NCBI RefSeq assembly: GCF_001708505.1
Contig: NZ_CP015992.1
Coordinates: forward strand, 3,782,001-3,846,000
Length of the DNA stretch: 64,000 bases
From: Pseudomonas sp. TCU-HL1
GTDB lineage: Bacteria > Pseudomonadota > Gammaproteobacteria > Pseudomonadales > Pseudomonadaceae
Direction of reading: 5' to 3'
Translations under genes and position numbers: made by a program
The notes under the pieces: model-generated
Told to the model about the DNA's origin: nothing
The model's input: the letters and a program-made list of their open reading frames with translations, nothing else
The model's database searches: none
In this document: piece by piece, positions 32,988 to 42,082 of the stretch
Numbering within the stretch: position 1 is the stretch's first letter
How the letters are laid out: each line of letters begins with the position of its first letter

Positions 32988-33257
32988 ATGAACACTCCGC
33001 TGCGTTTCAACGAAGCACTGATCATCGCCGGTCGTGCATTCAAACCCTTCCAATGCGTTGCCTGGGCACTCCAGGACGGCACTGGCGAACTCAGCATCAG
33101 CGTGATCGACCGCACCAGCACTCGACTGCTGGGTCGCTCGAAGATCCCGAGCAGCACCTATTCCGACCCCGAACAACTGGCCAGCATCCTCAAACAATCC
33201 CGCGAAGAGCTGAGCCGCAAAGGCTACAGCCTAGAGCCCTGGACAATGCCGGAGTAA
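32988..33257 (+). CDS. Hypothetical protein (89 aa)
   Basis: MNTPLRFNEALIIAGRAFKP, then FQCVAWALQDGTGELSISVI, ending SLEPWTMPE. ATG 32988 is about 10 bases after GGAGAG; an in-frame ATG at 32970 would add six residues. Soluble alpha/beta, no family recognised. A terminator-like hairpin follows. Confidence 0.65.
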   Translation: MNTPLRFNEALIIAGRAFKPFQCVAWALQDGTGELSISVIDRTSTRLLGRSKIPSSTYSDPEQLASILKQSREELSRKGYSLEPWTMPE

Positions 33258-33283
33258 CACTCCCGCTTCAGTGCCCAATGCGC

Positions 33284-33308
33284 GGCGGGCAGGACTCTCC
33301 TGCCCGCC
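33284..33308 (+). terminator. Hairpin after the 89-aa gene
   Basis: GGCGGGCAGGA-CTC-TCCTGCCCGCC is a perfect 11-bp stem with a three-base loop. The following CACTTTCTTTCT is only moderately T-rich, so termination strength is uncertain. Confidence 0.55.
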
Positions 33309-33455
33309 CCGGCCACTTTCTTTCTCCGCCCCCTCCCCCGCCGTCCCTACCGTTGAATTCGCCCAAGCCAGATTGGCGAGATCTGTGCGCTTATTGTCAT
33401 TGTTGCCACCTTTCATTCGCTTCAGACTGACGCTTTCTGCTCTTCCGAGAACGTC

Positions 33456-33650
33456 ATGGAACCGATTCGCCGTATCGCCTGCCTGACCCTCGCCGAGGTC
33501 CTGAGCCTGAACGTCACCGGCTTTGGCCATCTGGAAAACCTGCGTCGCATATTTCACAAGCACCTGTCCGTCAGCCCGCAGGAGTATGCGGAGCGTTTCG
33601 GACACCCGACCGCCGATCGAGGACGACGCCATGCTGGAACTGCGCCCCAA
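33456..33650 (+). pseudogene. AraC-family regulator, C-terminal remnant
   Basis: The frame reads EVLSLNVTGFGHLENLRRIF, then HKHLSVSPQEYAERFG. This is the second helix-turn-helix of an AraC/GlxA-type regulator (GFGxxxxLRRxFxxxLGVSPxxYRxRF). The ligand domain and first helix-turn-helix are absent, replaced by about 20 unrelated residues from ATG 33456. The DUF1272 gene begins inside its 3' end. A decayed gene left after deletion. Confidence 0.6.
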
Positions 33651-33873
33651 CTGCGAATGCTGCGACAAGGACCTGCCACCCGACAGCGCCGAGGCGCGAA
33701 TCTGTTCATTCGAGTGCACATTCTGCCCGGATTGCGCCGATCAACGCCTGCACGGCACGTGCCCGAACTGCGGCGGCGAGCTGGTGCGCCGGCCGATTCG
33801 CCCGGCCTCGAAACTGGCCAGGTTTCCCGCCTCCGGCCAACGCATCCTGAAACCCGCCGGCTGCCCCGGCTGA
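33631..33873 (+). CDS. DUF1272 zinc-binding protein
   Basis: An 80-aa protein, MLELRPNCECCDKDLPPDSA, then ARICSFECTFCPDCADQRLH, GTCPNCGGELVRRPIRPASK. Four Cys pairs (CECC, CSFECTFC, CPDC, CPNC) mark the DUF1272 fold with bound zinc. Function unknown. ATG 33631 follows GAGGACGACGCC. It is commonly next to AraC-type regulators, in agreement with the remnant upstream. Confidence 0.85.
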   Translation: MLELRPNCECCDKDLPPDSAEARICSFECTFCPDCADQRLHGTCPNCGGELVRRPIRPASKLARFPASGQRILKPAGCPG

Positions 33874-33917
33874 ATCCGCACGCACGCGTCGTTCGTCTGT
33901 GCTCACACCGAGCACGT

Positions 33918-33954
33918 GTGTGGGCGAGTTCATTCGCGATTGAAATCGCCACAA
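33918..33954. repeat. Degenerate palindromic extragenic repeat
   Basis: TGTGGGCGAGTTCATTCGCG, then ATTGAAATCGCCACA. It is a diverged member of the family seen intact at 53753-53792 and 40851-40887 (consensus TGTGGGAGCGAATTCATTCG followed by its complement). Confidence 0.7.
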
Positions 33955-33967
33955 GTATCCAGACATG

Positions 33968-33996
33968 AAAAAGGCGACCCGAAGGTCGCCTTTTTT
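33968..33996 (-). terminator. Bidirectional terminator after nfuA and DUF1272
   Basis: AAAAAGGCGACC-CGAA-GGTCGCCTTTTTT: stem of GGCGACC/GGTCGCC with A and T runs on both sides, between the convergent DUF1272 and nfuA genes. Confidence 0.9.
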
Positions 33997-34011
33997 CGTA
34001 CCGCACAGGCC

Positions 34012-34596
34012 TTAGTAGTAGGCGTTCTCGCGGTTGCTGTGGTCCGTGACGTCGCGCACGCCCTTCAGCTCCGGGATGCGCTCCATCAGGGTCTTCTCGA
34101 CGCCATCCTTCAGGGTCATGTCGACCATGCCGCAGCCCTGGCAACCACCGCCGAACTTCAGTACGGCGATGCCTTCCTCGACCACGTCCACCAGGCTCAC
34201 CTGACCGCCGTGACTGGCCAACCCCGGGTTGATTTCGGTCTGCAGGTAATAGTTGATGCGCTCATTGAGCGGGCTTTCCTCATTAACCATCGGAACCTTG
34301 GCGTTCGGCGCCTTGATGGTGAGCTGGCCGCCCATGCGGTCGGTGGCGTAATCCACTATCGCATCTTCGAGGAAAGGCTCACTGACGCCGTCGATCCAGG
34401 CAGTGAAAGCAGCCAGGGCCACGGCATTGTCCTCGGGCTTCTGTTCGCCCGGCTTGCAGTAGGCAATGCAGGTTTCGGCGTACTGGGTGCCCGGCTGGGT
34501 AATGAAGACACGAATGCCGATGCCGGGGGTGTTCTGTTTTTCCAGCAGGTCAGCCAGATAATCCTGGGCAGCCTGGGTAATGGTGATGGCGCTCAT
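34012..34596 (-). CDS. nfuA: Fe-S biogenesis protein NfuA
   Basis: A 194-aa carrier that delivers [4Fe-4S] clusters to apoproteins. The N-terminal A-type-like domain (residues about 1-95, MSAITITQAAQDYLADLLEK) lacks the usual three Cys of true A-type carriers. The C-terminal Nfu domain contains the cluster-binding CxxC (KFGGGCQGCGMVDMTLKDGV). ATG 34596 follows GAGGAG. Length equals that expected for Pseudomonas NfuA. Transcribed alone, toward a strong terminator. Confidence 0.97.
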   Translation of the reverse strand: MSAITITQAAQDYLADLLEKQNTPGIGIRVFITQPGTQYAETCIAYCKPGEQKPEDNAVALAAFTAWIDGVSEPFLEDAIVDYATDRMGGQLTIKAPNAKVPMVNEESPLNERINYYLQTEINPGLASHGGQVSLVDVVEEGIAVLKFGGGCQGCGMVDMTLKDGVEKTLMERIPELKGVRDVTDHSNRENAYY

Positions 34597-34693
34597 GGCA
34601 ACTCCTCGCAAACATGGGCGCAGTGTACGCCAAAGGGGAACAGGGGTTAAAGCCCTACCAAATTAGTAGGAATAATTCGCGTCCAGCCCAGAC

Positions 34694-36979
34694 TCACAGG
34701 TTCTGATAGCGGTTCATATCCAACTCACCCGCCTCCACCAGCTCGGTTTCGCGGATGTAGGCCGCCAGGTCGTGGAAGTAGAACCAGAATTGCGGATGGG
34801 TACGGCGAATGCCCCAGCGCTGCACCACCTTCTCGAAGGCGGCACTATCCTTCGCCTGCTCCAGTGCGTTGACGAAGGCCTCCGCCTCCCCCGCCTTCAG
34901 GTTGAAGACGAAGTTCGGGTAACTGGACAGCACGCCCGGATAGAGCGTGAGGCTATCCAGGCCTGGCTGGTAGCGCAGCGCCTCGCCCAGCATGAATGCC
35001 ACGTTGCTGTGAGCGCGGTTGCGCAACAGGCTGTAGACCTCACGACGGCCGTCGACCAGTTCCACGCGCAGCAGGGTCGCCTCCGGCAACTGCTCGATCA
35101 CCTTGAGCCCCGCCGCGGGCCGGCTGAGCAAGCGGCTGAAGGCCTGCTCGGCCTCTTTCAGTTCGGTCGCGATACCCGGCCGGAAGCAACGGGCGCCAGC
35201 GCAACGGTTGATCGGGTCGGGCCACGCATTGAGCCCGGCATAGCGGGTCAGCAGCTCTTGGGCAAAGACGCGCTTGGGGTCCTGTTCAGGTAGTGGCAGG
35301 GCCGTGGGCGTATCGTTGTCGATGCTCTGGTAGTCCATCCACATCTTTACCCTGCCGCTGCGCTGGTACCAATCGCCGAGCAGCCCGGCGCGGGCCTGCG
35401 CCGGCATCAGGCGGAGGAAGTTGACCTCGGCACCATTGCGGATCAGGTCGAAGTAGAGCCGCGTCTGCGCCTGGTGGGAGACATTGCCGAATACGTCGAA
35501 GTTGACCACCAACTGGTAATAGGTGCGTTCAAGGAGCGGGTAGTCCATCCACCAGATGGTTTGCGGTATTTCGCCGATCAGGCCTTTGCGTACCGAGGCG
35601 CTGTCGTGCTGACGGAAGATCGACAGCAGCGCATTGTCGTTACCGGTCCAGATATGCGCCCAACTGGGCGACGGCGCATCGGCATAAGCCTCCATACGTA
35701 GCGCTTCGTACGCGTTGCGCTTGTTGCGGTAAGTGCGCCAGAGGCCCAGCAGGTCGCCGATGTCGTCGAACTGGCCGGGCATTGCCAGCAGCGGCGTGGC
35801 GCGTTCTCGGTACTCGGCATCCGTGATGTACAGGTCATGGGCCGGGTCCTGGAACAGCGTCCAGAAGTTGTCACGGATCACGTCCGTGGCGATCTGCCCA
35901 CGGCACACCGGGCCACGGATGAAGGTGCGCACGAAATACTCGGCGTTATCCAGCATGAACTGGTAGCGTGCCTTGGCCGGAATGGCCTGGAAGGTTTCAA
36001 ACGGGTTGGCGCGGCGCTGGGCGCCGTAGCCGGGTACCTGATCAGCCACCCAGTCGCCGGAATAGAAGAGTTCCTTGACCCTCGCCAGCTTCTTCGCACT
36101 TAGCGGATAGGTGATGTGGGTCTTGTGCACGATCACGCCCTGGATGGGCCAGAGCCGGTAATAGAAGGCATTGCCCGGGTCTTCATTGGGACGGCGCGTG
36201 GCAATGGGGTCGATGGGCTGGCCGCTGGGGGTACGCGAGCGCACCAGCTGGAAGAAGTGGCCGGGCTCACCGCCCTCGAAATAGAGATGAGCGAGGAACA
36301 GATGCTCGAACAGCCAGCGGCCCACCAGCACTTCTCGTGCCCCCGGCGCATTCAATAGTGTCTCCCACTCGGCTATCTGGCGAATCTCTGCGGCACTAGG
36401 CGGCACTGCCTGCTCGTCCACCTTGGCGCCCTCAGCCAACCAGCGCTGCAGCGTCTGGTATTCCGTTTCACTGAGGCCGGTAACGGCGAACGGCATGCCG
36501 GCCTGTGCGTGCTTGCGGGCGTAGTCGTCGAACTCTCCAGGCAAGGGGCACTGATTCTGACGGCTGATGCCGATATCGAGTTCGGCGGGCAGCTTTGCAT
36601 TGGCCTCGGGCGGATTACTGCGGCCCAGCTCCAGCATCCGCGCCATCAGGGCAGCCTGGGCGCCGCTGGCATCGAGCACGGAGTGGAAACCCTTGCGCCG
36701 CCATGCCTCAGCGCCCTGGGCATCGAAGTAAAGCCGGGTGGTGTCCTGGGCCTTGGTGCGGCCACCGTCGTAAACCGGCAATTTGCTGCCCCCCCGCGCC
36801 GCGCCTTCGGCACTGCCCAGGTTCAACTGACAGGGCGAGTCGTAGCACGCGTGGCAGGCTACGCACTTCTGGGTGAAGATCGGCTGGACGTCGCGGCTGT
36901 AGGACAGTTCTCCCGCCGCCGTCAGGCGCATCCACAGCATGAGCAGGACAAACAGGTAAGCCCGGGTATGCGGCGACAT
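34694..36979 (-). CDS. cti: Fatty acid cis-trans isomerase
   Basis: A 761-aa periplasmic c-type haem enzyme that converts cis- to trans-unsaturated membrane fatty acids during solvent or heat stress. An N-terminal signal (residues 1-22, MSPHTRAYLFVLLMLWMRLT) precedes the haem motif CVACH (39-43). The remainder matches the Cti family in size and blocks (ITYPLSAKKLARVKELFYSG, PQTIWWMDYPLLERTYYQLV, NVAFMLGEALRY). It is divergent from metH with 173 bp between. Confidence 0.93.
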   Translation of the reverse strand: MSPHTRAYLFVLLMLWMRLTAAGELSYSRDVQPIFTQKCVACHACYDSPCQLNLGSAEGAARGGSKLPVYDGGRTKAQDTTRLYFDAQGAEAWRRKGFHSVLDASGAQAALMARMLELGRSNPPEANAKLPAELDIGISRQNQCPLPGEFDDYARKHAQAGMPFAVTGLSETEYQTLQRWLAEGAKVDEQAVPPSAAEIRQIAEWETLLNAPGAREVLVGRWLFEHLFLAHLYFEGGEPGHFFQLVRSRTPSGQPIDPIATRRPNEDPGNAFYYRLWPIQGVIVHKTHITYPLSAKKLARVKELFYSGDWVADQVPGYGAQRRANPFETFQAIPAKARYQFMLDNAEYFVRTFIRGPVCRGQIATDVIRDNFWTLFQDPAHDLYITDAEYRERATPLLAMPGQFDDIGDLLGLWRTYRNKRNAYEALRMEAYADAPSPSWAHIWTGNDNALLSIFRQHDSASVRKGLIGEIPQTIWWMDYPLLERTYYQLVVNFDVFGNVSHQAQTRLYFDLIRNGAEVNFLRLMPAQARAGLLGDWYQRSGRVKMWMDYQSIDNDTPTALPLPEQDPKRVFAQELLTRYAGLNAWPDPINRCAGARCFRPGIATELKEAEQAFSRLLSRPAAGLKVIEQLPEATLLRVELVDGRREVYSLLRNRAHSNVAFMLGEALRYQPGLDSLTLYPGVLSSYPNFVFNLKAGEAEAFVNALEQAKDSAAFEKVVQRWGIRRTHPQFWFYFHDLAAYIRETELVEAGELDMNRYQNL

Positions 36980-37152
36980 GACTCGGTCCGTGAGGAATGA
37001 ATAGGCGGATTCTAGAGGCTTGCAGCATGGGAGGGCGATCCCGCCCCGCTGCCAACATGAACAAATTTCATGGAAATGGCGGACAAGCTAAAAATTACTA
37101 AGGTTTTGCTATCATCCCCGCCTTTGTTCACGCCATCCCTCAGGTAGTTCCC

Positions 37153-40100
37153 ATGTCCGACCACATCGCCCGCCAGCAAGCCCTGCAACAGGCACTCAAA
37201 GAGCGCATCCTGATCCTCGACGGCGGCATGGGCACCATGATCCAGAGCTACAAGCTGCAGGAAGAGGACTACCGCGGCGCCCGCTTCGCCGACTGGCCGA
37301 GCGACGTGAAGGGCAACAACGACCTCTTGCTGCTGACCCGTCCAGACGTGATCCAGGCCATTGAAAAGGCCTACCTGGACGCCGGCGCGGACATTCTGGA
37401 AACCAACACCTTCAACGCCACCCGCGTGTCCCAGGCCGACTACGGCATGGAAGAGCTGGTGTACGAACTGAACGTCGAAGGCGCGCGCCTGGCCCGTGAA
37501 GTGGCCGACGCCAAGACTGCCGAGAACCCGGCCAAACCTCGCTTCGTGGCCGGCGTGCTCGGCCCGACCAGCCGCACCTGCTCCATCTCCCCGGACGTGA
37601 ACAACCCCGGTTACCGCAACGTCACCTTCGACGAACTGGTGGAAAACTATACCGAAGCCACCCGCGGCCTGATCGAGGGCGGCTCCGACATGATCCTGAT
37701 TGAAACCATCTTCGACACCCTCAACGCCAAGGCGGCGATCTTCGCCGTGCAGGGCGTCTACGAAGAACTGGGCTTCGAGCTGCCGATCATGATCTCCGGC
37801 ACCATCACCGATGCCTCCGGCCGCACGCTCTCCGGCCAGACCACGGAAGCCTTCCTGAACTCCGTGCGCCATTCCAAGCCTATCTCCATCGGCCTGAACT
37901 GCGCCCTCGGTGCCAAGGAACTGCGCCCCTATCTGGAGGAACTGGCGAACAAGGCCGAGACCCGTGTCTCCGCCCACCCCAACGCCGGCCTGCCCAACGC
38001 CTTCGGCGAATACGACGAGTCCCCGGCAGAAATGGCCGCGGTGGTCGAGGAGTTCGCCGCCAGCGGCTTCCTCAACATCGTCGGCGGTTGCTGCGGCACG
38101 ACCCCGCCGCACATCCAGGCCATCGCCGAAGCCGTGGCCAAGTACCCGCCGCGCGTCATTCCGGATATTCCCAAGGCCTGCCGCCTGTCGGGCCTGGAAC
38201 CCTTCACCATCGACCGCAACTCGCTGTTCGTGAACGTGGGCGAGCGGACCAACATCACAGGTTCCGCCAAGTTCGCCCGCCTGATCCGCGAAGAGAACTA
38301 CACCGAGGCCCTGGAGGTCGCCCTGCAGCAGGTTGAAGCTGGCGCCCAGGTGATCGACATCAACATGGACGAAGGGATGCTCGACTCCCAGGCGGCCATG
38401 GTCACCTTCCTCAACCTGATTGCCGGTGAGCCGGACATCTCCCGCGTGCCGATCATGATCGACTCCTCCAAGTGGGAGGTGATCGAAGCCGGCCTGAAGT
38501 GCATACAGGGCAAGGGCATCGTCAACTCGATCTCCATGAAGGAAGGCGTTGAGGCCTTCAAGCACCATGCCCGCCTATGCAAACGCTACGGCGCGGCCGT
38601 GGTGGTGATGGCCTTCGACGAGGTCGGCCAGGCCGACACCGCCGCGCGCAAGAAGGAAATCTGCCAGCGCAGCTACGCCATCCTGGTCAATGAAGTGGGC
38701 TTCCCGCCGGAAGACATCATCTTCGACCCGAACATCTTCGCCGTGGCCACCGGCATCGAGGAACACAACAACTACGCGGTGGACTTCATCGAGGCCTGCG
38801 CCTACATCCGCGACGAGCTGCCCTATGCACTGTCGTCCGGCGGCGTGTCCAACGTGTCGTTCTCGTTCCGTGGCAACAACCCGGTGCGCGAGGCCATCCA
38901 CTCGGTCTTCCTCTACCACGCCATCAAGAACGGCCTGACCATGGGCATCGTCAACGCCGGCCAGCTGGAGATCTACGACGAGATCCCGGCCGAGCTGCGT
39001 GAGAAGGTCGAGGACGTGGTACTCAACCGCCACGAGGGCAGCACCGAGGCCCTGCTGGCCATCGCCGACAACTACCGTGGCGGCGGCGCGGTGAAAGAGG
39101 CCGAGAGCGAGGAATGGCGCAGCTACCCGGTGGCCAAGCGCCTGGAGCATGCGCTGGTCAAGGGCATCACCACCTGGATCGTCGAAGACACTGAAGAGTG
39201 CCGCCAGCAGTGCGCGCGCCCCATCGAAGTGATCGAAGGCCCGCTGATGGCCGGCATGAACGTCGTCGGCGACCTGTTCGGCGCCGGCAAGATGTTCCTC
39301 CCGCAGGTGGTGAAGTCCGCCCGCGTGATGAAGCAGGCGGTGGCCCACCTCATTCCCTTCATCGAGGAAGAGAAAGGCGACAAGCCGCAAGCCAAGGGCA
39401 AGATTCTCATGGCCACCGTGAAGGGTGACGTACACGACATTGGCAAGAACATCGTAGGCGTCGTACTCGGCTGCAACGGCTACGACATCGTCGACCTGGG
39501 CGTGATGGTCCCCGCGGAGAAGATCCTGCAGACCGCCCGCGAGCAGAAGTGCGACATCATCGGCCTCTCCGGCCTGATCACCCCGTCGCTGGACGAGATG
39601 GTCCATGTTGCCAAGGAAATGCAGCGCCAGGGGTTCAACCTGCCACTGATGATCGGCGGCGCCACCACCTCCAAGGCCCACACGGCGGTGAAGATCGAGC
39701 CGCAGTACCAGAACGACGCCGTCGTCTACGTCACCGACGCCTCGCGCGCCGTGGGCGTGGCCACGCAGCTACTCTCCAAGGAACTGAAGGCCGGCTTCGT
39801 CGAGAAGACCCGCATCGACTACTCGGAGGTCCGCGAGCGCACCGCCAACCGCGCCTCCCGCACCGAGCGCCTGGCCTACACCGACGCCCTGGCCAACAAA
39901 CCCCAGTTCGACTGGGCCAACTACCGTGCCGCCAAGCCAAGCTTCACTGGCGCGCAGGTCCTGGAAGACATCGACCTGGCGGTGCTGGCCCGGTACATCG
40001 ACTGGACGCCCTTCTTCATTGCCTGGGACCTGGCAGGCAAGTACCCACGCATCCTCACAGACGAAGTGGTGGGTGAAGCGGCTACCTCGCTGTTCAACGA

Positions 40101-40845
40101 TGCCCAGGCCATGCTCAAGCAACTGATCGAAGGCAAGCTGATCAAGGCTCGCGCCGTGTTCGGCTTCTGGCCGGCGAACCAGGTGGACCACGACGACATC
40201 GAGGTCTATGACGGCCACGGCAAGGCCCTGGCACGCCTGCACCACCTGCGCCAGCAGACCATCAAGCCCGACAGCAAGCCAAATTTCTGCCTGGCCGACT
40301 ACGTCGCCCCCAAGGAAAGCGGCATCACCGACTACGTGGGCGGCTTCATCACCACCGCCGGCATCGGTGCCGAGGAACTGGCCAAGCAGTACGAAGCCAA
40401 GGGCGACGACTACAGCGCCATTATGGTCAAGGCCCTGGCCGACCGCCTGGCCGAAGCCTGCGCCGAGTGGCTGCACGAGCGTGTACGCAAAGAGCACTGG
40501 GGCTACGCCGCTGACGAGCAACTCGACAACGAGGCGCTCATCAAGGAGCAGTACAAGGGCATCCGCCCGGCGCCCGGTTACCCGGCCTGCCCGGACCACA
40601 CCGAGAAAGGCACCCTCTTCCGCCTCCTCGACCCGCAGGGCACCAGCGGTGTAACCCTGACCGAGCACTACGCCATGTTCCCGGCCGCCGCCGTCAGCGG
40701 CTGGTACTTCGCCCACCCGGAAGCGCAGTACTTCGCCGTCGGCAAGATCGAGCGCGACCAGGTGGAGAGCTACAGCAAGCGCAAAGGGCAGGACCAAGCC
40801 ATCAGCGAGCGCTGGCTGGCGCCGAACCTGGGTTACGAGTATTGA
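37153..40845 (+). CDS. metH: Cobalamin-dependent methionine synthase
   Basis: A 1230-aa enzyme that methylates homocysteine using methyl-tetrahydrofolate through methylcobalamin. Domains: homocysteine-binding barrel with zinc Cys (about 1-330; NIVGGCCGTTPPHI), pterin-binding barrel (about 350-610; FVNVGERTNITGSAKFARLI), cobalamin cap and binding domains (about 645-890) with D759-x-H761-xx-G764 (KGDVHDIGKNIVGVVLG), and the AdoMet-binding reactivation domain (about 900-1225). All are intact. I saw no cobalamin riboswitch in the 173-bp leader. Confidence 0.98.
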   Translation: MSDHIARQQALQQALKERILILDGGMGTMIQSYKLQEEDYRGARFADWPSDVKGNNDLLLLTRPDVIQAIEKAYLDAGADILETNTFNATRVSQADYGMEELVYELNVEGARLAREVADAKTAENPAKPRFVAGVLGPTSRTCSISPDVNNPGYRNVTFDELVENYTEATRGLIEGGSDMILIETIFDTLNAKAAIFAVQGVYEELGFELPIMISGTITDASGRTLSGQTTEAFLNSVRHSKPISIGLNCALGAKELRPYLEELANKAETRVSAHPNAGLPNAFGEYDESPAEMAAVVEEFAASGFLNIVGGCCGTTPPHIQAIAEAVAKYPPRVIPDIPKACRLSGLEPFTIDRNSLFVNVGERTNITGSAKFARLIREENYTEALEVALQQVEAGAQVIDINMDEGMLDSQAAMVTFLNLIAGEPDISRVPIMIDSSKWEVIEAGLKCIQGKGIVNSISMKEGVEAFKHHARLCKRYGAAVVVMAFDEVGQADTAARKKEICQRSYAILVNEVGFPPEDIIFDPNIFAVATGIEEHNNYAVDFIEACAYIRDELPYALSSGGVSNVSFSFRGNNPVREAIHSVFLYHAIKNGLTMGIVNAGQLEIYDEIPAELREKVEDVVLNRHEGSTEALLAIADNYRGGGAVKEAESEEWRSYPVAKRLEHALVKGITTWIVEDTEECRQQCARPIEVIEGPLMAGMNVVGDLFGAGKMFLPQVVKSARVMKQAVAHLIPFIEEEKGDKPQAKGKILMATVKGDVHDIGKNIVGVVLGCNGYDIVDLGVMVPAEKILQTAREQKCDIIGLSGLITPSLDEMVHVAKEMQRQGFNLPLMIGGATTSKAHTAVKIEPQYQNDAVVYVTDASRAVGVATQLLSKELKAGFVEKTRIDYSEVRERTANRASRTERLAYTDALANKPQFDWANYRAAKPSFTGAQVLEDIDLAVLARYIDWTPFFIAWDLAGKYPRILTDEVVGEAATSLFNDAQAMLKQLIEGKLIKARAVFGFWPANQVDHDDIEVYDGHGKALARLHHLRQQTIKPDSKPNFCLADYVAPKESGITDYVGGFITTAGIGAEELAKQYEAKGDDYSAIMVKALADRLAEACAEWLHERVRKEHWGYAADEQLDNEALIKEQYKGIRPAPGYPACPDHTEKGTLFRLLDPQGTSGVTLTEHYAMFPAAAVSGWYFAHPEAQYFAVGKIERDQVESYSKRKGQDQAISERWLAPNLGYEY

Positions 40846-40850
40846 TCCGC

Positions 40851-40887
40851 TGTGGAGCGAATTCATTCGCGAATGAATTCGCTCCCT
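40851..40887. repeat. Palindromic extragenic repeat
   Basis: TGTGGAGCGAATTCATTCGC followed by GAATGAATTCGCTCCCTCA, a near-perfect palindrome just after the metH stop. The same family occurs at 33918, 47176-47722 (interrupted) and 53753. Confidence 0.85.
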
Positions 40888-40901
40888 CAATGCATGGAAT
40901 A

Positions 40902-40932
40902 AAAAATGCCCCGCACTGGCGGGGCATTTTCA
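40902..40932 (+). terminator. Bidirectional terminator after metH
   Basis: AAAATGCCCCGC-ACTG-GCGGGGCATTTT, a 12-bp stem with A and T runs, between the convergent metH and DUF1883 genes. Confidence 0.9.
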
Positions 40933-40941
40933 TATTTGGGC

Positions 40942-41235
40942 TCAGCCCTTGGTACGCCTTACAAACTTGATCGACCACTCGAAGTTGGGCTTGCGCGTCA
41001 CGCTGATGGCGCGGCGGGTGACGGTGTCGAGGGTGACGTTCCAGAAGCCGGTGCTGGGGATCACGATCTTCGCCGGGAACCGGTCGAACGCGCCGCCGTG
41101 GTAGCTGTGGCGGCCTCCGTTCTTGAAGCTGCGGAAGTTCGCATCGCTCATCAGACGGATGTTGCAGGTCTGCGAGCACTGAATGACGACAAGATCACCC
41201 TCATTGAGGTGCTCGCGTTGGTGGATGAACTTCAT
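40942..41235 (-). CDS. DUF1883 protein
   Basis: A 97-aa protein, MKFIHQREHLNEGDLVVIQC, SQTCNIRLMSDANFRSFKNG, GRHSYHGGAFDRFPAKIVIP and STGFWNVTLDT. This is the full DUF1883 pattern, an uncharacterised beta-rich domain. ATG 41235 has GGGAG upstream; a longer frame begins at 41289 but lacks a ribosome site. Single-gene transcript toward the metH terminator. Confidence 0.85.
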   Translation of the reverse strand: MKFIHQREHLNEGDLVVIQCSQTCNIRLMSDANFRSFKNGGRHSYHGGAFDRFPAKIVIPSTGFWNVTLDTVTRRAISVTRKPNFEWSIKFVRRTKG

Positions 41236-41408
41236 GAACAGCTCCCGAATCGCTGGATCGAACAGCGCGCCAGAATACCACGGAGGCAATTGCCGCCGCC
41301 TCGCCTACGCTGAAGTAGCCGACCAGGCGGGATGCCCGGGTGGGACTGGAGAACCTCCGACGGCGCAGCCAAACCTTCTGGAACCTGATCGACCAAGGTG
41401 GACACGAC

Positions 41409-42017
41409 ATGTCGCACAGCAGCCACACTCCAGCGCTCTTGATCACCCTCAGCCTCCTCGGGGCCTGCAGCAGCCAATCTGAAAACGATGGCTTGAACGC
41501 GACCACCAGCACAGCCAGCGCCTATGCCCCAGGCGTACCCGGTGGTGTCGAATCCGAGACGGAGCAGGTTTGGGCGGTAGTCACGGCCGTCGACCAGCAG
41601 AAGCGCACGTTCACCCTCGAGGACGAGCAGGGCAACCGCCAGACCTTCAACGCAGTGCCGCAGATGCGCAATTTTTCACAGTTGAAGGCAGGCGACCGCG
41701 TCAAAGCCATCGTGACGCACGAACGCGTGATCCAGTTGCGTGCGCCCGGCCAGGATCGGAACGATGCCGCCGCCGGACTGGTGGCGACAACGCCACAAGG
41801 CAGCAAGCCGGGCATGCTGGTCGCGGACACTGAGGAAGTCACGGCCATCGTCAAGGCCATCGACACCACCCAGCACACCGCCACCCTGGAGTTCGCCGAT
41901 GGCAGTCGCAAGGTCGTCCGGGTGCGGCCTGACATCGAGCTCAAACCCTCGTACCTCAATCAGGAAGTCGCGATCCGGATGAGCTCTGCCCTGGCCATCA
42001 GCGTCGAGGCGCCCTGA
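41409..42017 (+). CDS. Hypothetical lipoprotein with repeated beta domains
   Basis: A 202-aa protein. MSHSSHTPALLITLSLLGAC gives a lipoprotein signal (lipobox LGAC, Cys20). Two similar beta-rich modules follow: VTAVDQQKRTFTLEDEQGNR (about 55-100) and VKAIDTTQHTATLEFADGSR (about 145-190), each of the pattern V-x-A-hD-xxxx-T-x-L-x-x-x-x-G-x-R, as in OB-like DUF5666-type repeats. ATG 41409 was preferred over an upstream frame from 41340. Function unknown; precedes the RlmN-like gene by 65 bp. Confidence 0.7.
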   Translation: MSHSSHTPALLITLSLLGACSSQSENDGLNATTSTASAYAPGVPGGVESETEQVWAVVTAVDQQKRTFTLEDEQGNRQTFNAVPQMRNFSQLKAGDRVKAIVTHERVIQLRAPGQDRNDAAAGLVATTPQGSKPGMLVADTEEVTAIVKAIDTTQHTATLEFADGSRKVVRVRPDIELKPSYLNQEVAIRMSSALAISVEAP

Positions 42018-42082
42018 AGCGCCCAACCGGCCGGTCGGCGGGCCTGCCACCGTTTCAGGGACAGTGGTAGGATTCGCGCCCC

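Noticed and set aside
37000..37152. Cobalamin riboswitch upstream of metH
   Set aside because: I could not find a B12 box or a plausible long structured leader in the 173-bp gap.
37012..38568. 518-codon minus-strand frame within metH
   Set aside because: Pure antisense of conserved MetH domains; rich in Gly, His and Val from GC-biased codons, with no ribosome site.
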